From contig DITI01000064.1 of NCBI GenBank assembly GCA_002422765.1, positions 1 to 11,013 of the forward strand: a stretch of DNA of 11,013 nt. The letters run 5' to 3'. The translations under genes were made by a program, and so were the position numbers. The notes under the pieces were generated by a model. That model was not told the DNA's origin. It saw only the letters and a program-made list of their open reading frames with translations, and searched no databases. This document shows positions 5,973-11,013 of this stretch, piece by piece. The DNA is from Candidatus Pacebacteria bacterium UBA6188. GTDB taxonomy: Bacteria > Patescibacteriota > Microgenomatia > UBA1400 > PJMF01. The stretch's first letter is position 1; every line of letters begins with the position of its first letter.

Positions 5973-7055
5973 TTAATTTCTGCTTAAATAGTTGGCACTT
6001 ACTGCTGGAACAAAAGCCATGAAATCATTGTCTCCCTTGAAGACGTAAATTGGCTGCAAATAGGTTTGTTCTTCAAAACTATCATAATAAGCCAGCTCTA
6101 CCTCTCTAATTACTGCCTCCTTTAGACCCTTACCATTAAGCACGTAGGCGTCCCCCGCTTGCACTAAATTCCAAGCTGACTTGGCAGTGCGCAGAGGATA
6201 AGTCTCAAAGTTGAGATAATCAACCTGACGGTAGTGATAACTCATTTCTACAATCGAATTATTGGCAGAAAAAGCAGAAGTGAGTTTGGCAGAAATAATG
6301 CCCTTTTGACCATCGCTAGTGTAAACCTTATAGAGTTTGTCTATAGGATTGCGATTGAGATCGATTTGCAAAAAATCAGCTTCAGATAGGGAAAAAGCTG
6401 GCTTTAGTTCTCCACCAATCGACTTCAAAAAGGTCACTTGTCCAGACGAAGTAGCTAAATCGCTTCCCAAAAGACTAGAGGACTTAACAAAATTTTTGAC
6501 TCTATCCACTGCTTCAAACTCTTCAGGCAAACGACCAGTGCTAGCCAATAAATCTGGTCGAGCAAGAAAATTACTTTCTAGATTAAAAGTGTAATCGACT
6601 GAGCTGATCTCAAGACTCATGTCTAAAGGAGTATTCTTGGTAAAACGATAGGTTTTATCATCAATTACTTCTGGAGAAAAAATAAAACCGTAACTGGCAG
6701 CAACTTTTTTGACCTGCTCATCTGCCAATAAATTGGCTGAAGATTTAGTAATAAGAAAAACCTTGGCTCGATCTGAAATTTCCCTGATACCATAGACCAC
6801 TTCTAAGTTATAAGACTGAGGCTTGTCGTCTTCATCCTGCAAAGGAAATCTTAGATTGGGCAAAACCCCAAAACCAACAGTTGGAGGTGGAGGTGGCTCT
6901 GGATGAGTGGCCTTCCAATAAGCCACGAAAGCATTCCACAACACTCTACCCACCATCATAAAAACCAGAAAGGCCAAGCTATATTTGACAAACATTCTGC
7001 CAAAATAGTTCACATTAGTGAGATTGGGACCAGCGCTATTACTTGAGCTTGGCAT
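5973..7055 (-). CDS. Membrane-anchored extracytoplasmic protein of unknown function
   Basis: I do not recognise a named family for this 360-aa protein. A polar N-terminus of about 20 residues is followed by one hydrophobic segment (about 21-47, MFVKYSLAFLVFMMVGRVLW and onward), then a Pro-rich linker (HPEPPPPP, 51-58). The rest (about 60-360) is a soluble region predicted to lie outside the membrane, with alternating polar/hydrophobic strands and no cysteines. The C-terminus (VELAYYD, then YLQPIYVFKGDNDFMAFVPAV) recalls the last strands of PepSY/YycI-like exported regulators, where 'lAYy...qPvyvf' motifs occur; this is weak pattern similarity, not an assignment. No catalytic motif stands out. 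It lies 27 bp after the D-Ala-D-Ala carboxypeptidase gene, so a cell-envelope role is plausible. Start ATG has no Shine-Dalgarno; an imperfect extended -10 lies just upstream. A later in-frame ATG (residue 21) could also be the start. Confidence 0.85.
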   Translation of the reverse strand: MPSSSNSAGPNLTNVNYFGRMFVKYSLAFLVFMMVGRVLWNAFVAYWKATHPEPPPPPTVGFGVLPNLRFPLQDEDDKPQSYNLEVVYGIREISDRAKVFLITKSSANLLADEQVKKVAASYGFIFSPEVIDDKTYRFTKNTPLDMSLEISSVDYTFNLESNFLARPDLLASTGRLPEEFEAVDRVKNFVKSSSLLGSDLATSSGQVTFLKSIGGELKPAFSLSEADFLQIDLNRNPIDKLYKVYTSDGQKGIISAKLTSAFSANNSIVEMSYHYRQVDYLNFETYPLRTAKSAWNLVQAGDAYVLNGKGLKEAVIREVELAYYDSFEEQTYLQPIYVFKGDNDFMAFVPAVSANYLSRN

Positions 7056-7076
7056 ATTTTATCTACTAGTCTATCA
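7056..7076 (-). promoter_or_regulatory. Weak extended -10 motif before the 360-aa gene
   Basis: The minus strand reads TGATAGACT (7076-7068), then 12 nt, then ATG. TAGACT differs from TATAAT at two positions. It resembles the stronger copies before dnaX and gltX and would give a leader of about six bases. Co-transcription with the upstream carboxypeptidase gene is equally possible. Confidence 0.3.
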
Positions 7077-7082
7077 GTTTTC

Positions 7083-7988
7083 CTAGAGTTTTTTCCACTC
7101 GTAATTATTTAAAATCCACGCAATAAGACGACTAGTGTCTTGGTAGCGATCCTGACTATTCATTAAAGTAATTAAAATTTGGTGTCCATCACGTTCAATT
7201 AAAGTTACTAAAACCTCACCAGCTAATTCAGTGGTGCCAGTTTTAACTCCAGCTACACCCTGAATTTTACCAAGCAGTTGATTGCTGTTATAGAGATCAT
7301 AAGACCAAGCTTGGATTGGACTTTCGATTTTTTTGTAAGGAGTGGCCACTAAATTTCTTAAGTAATTGTTTTGCAATAAGGTAGCTGCGATTACTGTTAA
7401 ATCTCGAGCACTGCTTGACTGCCCTACCTCATCCAAACCAGCTGGGTTTGCAAAATGAGTGCTTAATAAACCCAAGCTCTCAGCTTTAGAATTCATGTTT
7501 TCTACAAAACCAGCTAAACCTAAAGGATGATGGTTAGCCAAAACATAAGCGCTATCATTGGCTGAAGCAATCATTAAAGCCGCTAGCAAATCTTCAGTTT
7601 TCAATAATTGACCAGAACGAAGAGGAAGCTTATTGCCAGCGGTCGCGGCTTCACTGGTCACCAACAGCTCCTGTTCAAGACTGAAGGTCTCCATTGCCAC
7701 TAAAGCGGTCATCATTTTACTCGTCGAAGCTGGATAGAGTTCGCTAAAAGCATTTTTCTCATAAAGCACTGTTAAGGAAGATAAATCTAAAGCATAGACT
7801 GCCCCAGCGCTTAGTTCTAATTGCTCGTTAAGCAAAGATTCATTCTTTAAAACTGGAACTTCATCTAAAGTGAAAAGTTCCACCGTAAATTGTTCCTTAG
7901 TTTTTTGTGGATAAAAAAAATAAAGATAAACTGAAAGTAAAATGGAGAAAAGCAACAACAAGATCAAAATTAAGTTGATTTTTTTCAC
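7083..7988 (-). CDS. D-alanyl-D-alanine carboxypeptidase, peptidase S11 (low-molecular-weight PBP)
   Basis: Serine peptidase that trims the terminal D-Ala from peptidoglycan pentapeptides, acting outside the cytoplasmic membrane and controlling cross-linking. The 301-aa protein has one N-terminal membrane segment (about 4-27, INLILILLLLFSILLSVYLY) with no obvious signal-peptidase site, so it is probably anchored by its N-terminus. All three penicillin-binding motifs are intact: S88-T-S-K91 in YPASTSKMM, S142-A-N144 in ASANDSAY, and K249-T-G-T in GVKTGTTE. The block HFANPAGLDE (178-187) is also typical of S11 enzymes. The protein stops about 50 residues after KTGT, so it lacks the C-terminal beta domain and amphipathic anchor of E. 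coli PBP5. The start is GTG, 6 nt from an extended -10 motif; no Shine-Dalgarno. Stop TAG. Confidence 0.93.
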   Translation of the reverse strand: MKKINLILILLLLFSILLSVYLYFFYPQKTKEQFTVELFTLDEVPVLKNESLLNEQLELSAGAVYALDLSSLTVLYEKNAFSELYPASTSKMMTALVAMETFSLEQELLVTSEAATAGNKLPLRSGQLLKTEDLLAALMIASANDSAYVLANHHPLGLAGFVENMNSKAESLGLLSTHFANPAGLDEVGQSSSARDLTVIAATLLQNNYLRNLVATPYKKIESPIQAWSYDLYNSNQLLGKIQGVAGVKTGTTELAGEVLVTLIERDGHQILITLMNSQDRYQDTSRLIAWILNNYEWKKL

Positions 7989-8003
7989 TTGTTCATTGTA
8001 GCA
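7989..8003 (-). promoter_or_regulatory. Extended -10 promoter of the carboxypeptidase gene, predicted leaderless start
   Basis: The minus strand reads TGCTACAAT (8003-7995), GAACAA, GTG. TGn plus TACAAT is one mismatch from consensus and the spacing to the start codon is 6 nt, exactly as at dnaX, so +1 would fall on the G of the GTG. It occupies most of the 23-bp gap after trkA. Confidence 0.55.
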
Positions 8004-8011
8004 AAAATACC

Positions 8012-8677
8012 TTAAGCCAGTTGCATGATTTTAGCAGTTTGACCACAAACGACCACTAAATCTTCCTTTTGGAAAATTAAGTCCGCACTGGGCTTAGTGA
8101 TAATTTCTTTACCTCTTTTAACCGCCACCAACATTAGGTCATGTTTTTTGAAAACTAGGACTTCAGTGACCTTTTTACCAAGCCAGTCCTCCAACACCAC
8201 CAATTCTACAAAACGAAAATCTGGAGTAAGCTCTAGAGAATCAATCACTTTATTGGAATACAAACTAAGAGCCACTTTCTGTCCCATTTCTCGCTCAACT
8301 GTCACTACCCAATCAGCCCCAATTTTTTGCAAAATTTTCTCATGCAAGTCATCAGCTGCCTTAGAAACTACGTATTTAGCTCCCAATTCTTTTACCAAAG
8401 TGGTAATTAAAACACTAGATTCAATATCATGACCAATGGCCACCACTACCGCATCAAAATCAGCCAAGCCCAAGGATTCTAAAAAGTCTTCGTCATGAAT
8501 ATTACCAGCCATGGCTTCAGTCACGAATTCACTGATTTTATTAACTTTTTCCAAATCTTCATCAACTGCCACTACTTCACAGCCCATTTTCATCATGTTT
8601 TTGGCAAAACTCGAGCCAAAACGACCCAAGCCAATCACTAGAAAAGATTTCTTTTTTAAACTTTTTTTTACAAACAT
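8012..8677 (-). CDS. ktrA: K+ uptake regulatory subunit, KtrA/TrkA type (single RCK)
   Basis: Cytosolic gating subunit that binds a nucleotide and controls the K+ channel encoded just upstream. The 221-aa length matches KtrA-type single-RCK proteins, not the tandem 458-aa E. coli TrkA. After a basic N-terminus (KKSLKKK), the Rossmann RCK_N domain (about 11-135) shows VIGLGRFG (14-21; the GxGxxG loop) and an acidic end of beta-2 (VVAVDED, 35-41). The RCK_C domain (about 145-221) ends with EDLVVVCGQTAKI, where a regulatory ligand may bind. The ATG overlaps the end of the trkH-like gene by 10 bp (ATGTTTGTAA), so translation is coupled; no Shine-Dalgarno is seen. The symbol could equally be trkA. 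Confidence 0.93.
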   Translation of the reverse strand: MFVKKSLKKKSFLVIGLGRFGSSFAKNMMKMGCEVVAVDEDLEKVNKISEFVTEAMAGNIHDEDFLESLGLADFDAVVVAIGHDIESSVLITTLVKELGAKYVVSKAADDLHEKILQKIGADWVVTVEREMGQKVALSLYSNKVIDSLELTPDFRFVELVVLEDWLGKKVTEVLVFKKHDLMLVAVKRGKEIITKPSADLIFQKEDLVVVCGQTAKIMQLA

Positions 8678-10008
8678 ATGTCTGCTTTCGGATACTTTTT
8701 AATAACATTGTGTCTTTTAGCATAAAAAATTAAACCATAAAGCAATACGTAGAGACCAACTCTACCCATAAACATTAAAAGGATTAAAGCCAGTTTGCTT
8801 AAAACCGACAAATTGCCAGTTAAACCAAGGGACAGACCTACAGTGCCCATAGCTGAAACAGATTCAAATAAGGCTGATAAAAAAGGAGGATTATCAAAAA
8901 CTTCTAAAGCTATAAGAGAGAAAACAATTAGTAGGGCACTAATTACTGCCAAGCTCAAACCCCTAAAAGCAGTTTTAAGACTAATCTTCTTCTTCATAAC
9001 TTGTAAAGACAAATCTCCCCTAATCGTGCCCCATAGCATTAAAGCTAGAACTAAAGCCACCGTCACCTTAATACCTCCAGCTGTGGAGGCCGGCGAGCCT
9101 CCCACAAACATCAAGCTCATTAAAACGACTAGCGAAGGTTTGCTCATCGTGGAAAGATCATAAACACTAAAGCCAGCTGTTCTAGCACTCACGCTGTGAA
9201 AAATTGATTCACGCAGGTGCTGTGCTTGTCCAACCAGTGGCAAACGATTTTCTCTTTCCAAAAAACAAAAGGCTAAGGTTCCCAAGACAATTAAAGCAAT
9301 ATTCATTAACAAAACAATGCGACTGTGGAAAGATATCTGATGAGCTGATCTTTTCTTAATTTTTTCTAAGACATCCAACCAAACTGGAAAACCCAAGCCA
9401 CCTAAAACAATTAATAACATCACTATCTCAAGGGCAAAACCAATCTCCAAAAGTGTCTGAGCGCTAGTTCCCAAAGCAAATACGTCAAAACCAGCATTAG
9501 CAAAAGCTGATACAGCATGAAAAACTCCATGCCAAAGCGCCTGAGTTAAATCAAAACCATGAAATAAAAAATTAAAAGTTAAGAGCAGGGCTCCAAATAA
9601 TTCAATTAAAAAAACATAGCGCACCACCAGCTTCAAGACCTTGATCGCTTCACCTTTATTACCAAAGCCTAAATTATCACCAATCAACATTCGGTCAGCA
9701 TAGTAAAAGCGCTGTCCAAGTAAATAAGCTATATATCCGCCAATTGTCACCACTCCTAAGGCTCCAGTTTGAATTAAAAGTAAAATTATAAGCTGACCCC
9801 AAAATGACCAATGAGTTCCAGTTTCTAATACAGCCAGTCCAGTCACAAAAAGTGCTGAAGCCGAAGTGAAAAGCGCATCAATAAAGTCAGTTTTCAAACC
9901 AGAACTACTGGCCCAATTTTGACCAAGTAAAATAGCTCCCAAAAACATCACTCCCAAAAAGGCAATGACTACTAATAAAAAAGGATTAACCCTCCTGCCT
10001 TGAGCCAT
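8668..10008 (-). CDS. ktrB: K+ transporter membrane subunit, KtrB/TrkH family
   Basis: Integral membrane K+ (or Na+/K+) channel-like subunit with four membrane-pore-membrane repeats. The 446-aa length is typical of KtrB. The four pore-loop signatures are visible: FVTG (54-57, Gly57), FANAGF (169-174, Gly173), RTAGF (276-280, Gly279) and GTVGL (388-392, Gly391); one glycine per repeat forms the selectivity filter in this family. The conserved FVGGSPASTAGGIK (301-314), part of the intramembrane gate region, and the late MGRVG (414-418) are also present. Start ATG lies 9 bp after the aspS stop, with no Shine-Dalgarno and no clear promoter, so it is probably read from the aspS mRNA. Its end overlaps ktrA by 10 bp, so channel and gate are made together. 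The N-terminus is basic (GRR) before the first helix, consistent with its being cytoplasmic. Confidence 0.95.
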   Translation of the reverse strand: MAQGRRVNPFLLVVIAFLGVMFLGAILLGQNWASSSGLKTDFIDALFTSASALFVTGLAVLETGTHWSFWGQLIILLLIQTGALGVVTIGGYIAYLLGQRFYYADRMLIGDNLGFGNKGEAIKVLKLVVRYVFLIELFGALLLTFNFLFHGFDLTQALWHGVFHAVSAFANAGFDVFALGTSAQTLLEIGFALEIVMLLIVLGGLGFPVWLDVLEKIKKRSAHQISFHSRIVLLMNIALIVLGTLAFCFLERENRLPLVGQAQHLRESIFHSVSARTAGFSVYDLSTMSKPSLVVLMSLMFVGGSPASTAGGIKVTVALVLALMLWGTIRGDLSLQVMKKKISLKTAFRGLSLAVISALLIVFSLIALEVFDNPPFLSALFESVSAMGTVGLSLGLTGNLSVLSKLALILLMFMGRVGLYVLLYGLIFYAKRHNVIKKYPKADICL

Positions 10009-10017
10009 ATAAATAAA

Positions 10018-11013
10018 TTAAGAAATCTTAATTCCCAACTCCTTCAATTGTTCGATGCTTACCTCGCTGGGCGCATCCATAATTGCAGTGTGACCGGTTG
10101 AGTTCATGGGGAAAGCAATAGTTTCCTTGAGCGAAGTTTCACCTGCCAAAAGCATCACTAAACGATCCAAACCTAGAGCAATTCCTCCATGAGGAGGCGT
10201 GCCCAACTTAAAGGCTTCAAGCATGTGACCAATACTAGCTTCTATTTCGCTGTCGCTGTAGCCCATGATCTTAAAAGTTTGCTGGAGAACTTCTGGTTCG
10301 TGAGCCCGAATACTGCCACCACCAGCTTCATAACCATTACAAACCAAATCATATTGAGCAGTAATAATTTTTTCGATATTTTCTCCAGCCATATGATCGA
10401 CTAAGGACTCATCTATTGGTCTGGAAAAAGGATTGTGAGTGAAAGTCCAGCCACTTTTACCATCGCGCACTTCAGCCACGTCTTTTTTATCTACTTTTTT
10501 GAAAAAAGGAAAACGCACTACCCAAGCAAAAGCCAAAACGCCAACCTCTTTCTCTTCTTCGCTGCGCAAATCAAATTTATCGGCTCCATATTTAGCAATC
10601 GCCTCCTCATAATTTATAACTGGGAATTTTTCTTGTTGTAATTTGCCACCTACTGTTTTAACTGCGTTTTTGACCACTTCCTCCACATGAGTCATCAATT
10701 CTTCCTGAGTGACGAAGCTCATCTCTAGATCAAGTTGGGTGAATTCAAAACCACGATCAGCACGTAAATCTTCATCGCGAATACAACGAGCAAATTGATA
10801 ATAATTTTCTACTCCAGCAGTCATTAAAAGTTGCTTATATTGCTGAGGACTCTGTGGCAGGGCATAAAATTTCCCAGGATTGAAACGTGATGGGACGATA
10901 AAATCACGAGCTCCCTCCTTGGTGGATTTGGTGAGCATAGGTGTTTCCACTTCAGTGAAATCTTTTTTGGCCAACTCATGACGCAAGGCTTCATAAAATT
11001 TAGAGCGCAAACG
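10018..11013 (-). CDS. aspS: Aspartyl-tRNA synthetase, bacterial type without GAD domain (5' end missing)
   Basis: Class II synthetase that charges tRNA-Asp (and possibly tRNA-Asn if non-discriminating). The frame stays open to the window edge, so the N-terminal OB-fold anticodon-binding domain is absent; 331 residues remain. An in-frame TTG at 11010 is not the start, since the RLRSKFYEALR helix is internal in the family. Motif 1 region: FTEVETPMLTKSTKEGARDF. Motif 2: CIRDEDLRADRGFEFTQLDLEM. Motif 3: GGIALGLDRLVMLL. Bacterial enzymes usually carry a GAD insert of roughly 120 residues after YGxDKPDLR. Here YGADKFDLR is followed after only a dozen residues by AFAWVVRFPFF, which resumes the core, so the insert is missing. 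Where many homologues have VVDFP, the acidic residue is Arg. The C-terminal IAFPMNSTGHTAIMDAPS is complete. Stop TAA. Confidence 0.96.
   Translation of the reverse strand, partial: RLRSKFYEALRHELAKKDFTEVETPMLTKSTKEGARDFIVPSRFNPGKFYALPQSPQQYKQLLMTAGVENYYQFARCIRDEDLRADRGFEFTQLDLEMSFVTQEELMTHVEEVVKNAVKTVGGKLQQEKFPVINYEEAIAKYGADKFDLRSEEEKEVGVLAFAWVVRFPFFKKVDKKDVAEVRDGKSGWTFTHNPFSRPIDESLVDHMAGENIEKIITAQYDLVCNGYEAGGGSIRAHEPEVLQQTFKIMGYSDSEIEASIGHMLEAFKLGTPPHGGIALGLDRLVMLLAGETSLKETIAFPMNSTGHTAIMDAPSEVSIEQLKELGIKIS

Noticed and set aside
10189..10641. Open frames on the plus strand opposite aspS (and similar ones opposite ktrB, ktrA, dnaX and the 360-aa gene)
   Set aside because: They run antisense to well-conserved genes, have low-complexity Ser/Thr/Lys/Phe-rich translations and show no family motif.
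1..11013. Alternative genetic code (UGA as Gly, as in Gracilibacteria/Absconditabacteria)
   Set aside because: rdgB and the 269-aa gene end in TGA at sensible positions and no gene needs an in-frame TGA.
1..11013. CRISPR array, insertion sequence, prophage, tRNA/rRNA or defence genes
   Set aside because: No spaced direct repeats, transposase motifs, terminal inverted repeats or RNA-gene signatures were seen; genes are tightly packed housekeeping genes.

Overview
The window looks like a chromosomal housekeeping segment from a Patescibacteria / Candidate Phyla Radiation bacterium, possibly from the Microgenomates side. That is inferred from protein style and gene content: very short intergenic gaps, compact versions of universal genes, two conserved-looking proteins of unknown function, and an aspartyl-tRNA synthetase without its usual GAD insert. 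It is AT-rich. The standard genetic code fits, because TGA works as a stop in at least two genes and no frame needs TGA read as glycine. No rRNA, tRNA, CRISPR array, insertion sequence or phage gene was seen.

Layout. Bases 1-837 (+) hold the 3' part of a class I fructose-bisphosphate aldolase of the FbaB/DhnA type. All other genes, 785-11013, lie on the minus strand and are read here from high to low coordinates. They are aspS (partial, GAD-less), trkH/ktrB and trkA/ktrA (K+ uptake), a membrane-anchored D-Ala-D-Ala carboxypeptidase, a membrane-anchored 360-aa protein of unknown function, gltX, a 269-aa protein of unknown function, ybeY, dnaX, ybaB and rdgB. The aldolase and rdgB converge and overlap by 53 bp. 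No stretch over 40 bp lacks a gene.

The minus strand appears to split into several transcription units. Strong extended -10 motifs (TGnTAnAAT) sit just before dnaX, gltX and the carboxypeptidase gene, with a weaker one before the 360-aa gene. Before dnaX and the carboxypeptidase gene the motif lies exactly 6 nt from the start codon, so transcription would begin at or next to that codon (leaderless mRNA). Proposed units are aspS-trkH-trkA; carboxypeptidase with or without the 360-aa gene; gltX-269aa-ybeY; and dnaX-ybaB-rdgB. Only ybaB has a clear Shine-Dalgarno sequence.

The most notable features are: (1) a run of ten A in dnaX, between the clamp-loader core and the C-terminal domain, where one-base slippage gives an immediate stop and a predicted 388-aa gamma-like protein; (2) the extended -10 / leaderless start pattern; (3) loss of all zinc-module cysteines in DnaX; (4) loss of the GAD domain in AspRS; and (5) the two unrecognised proteins.
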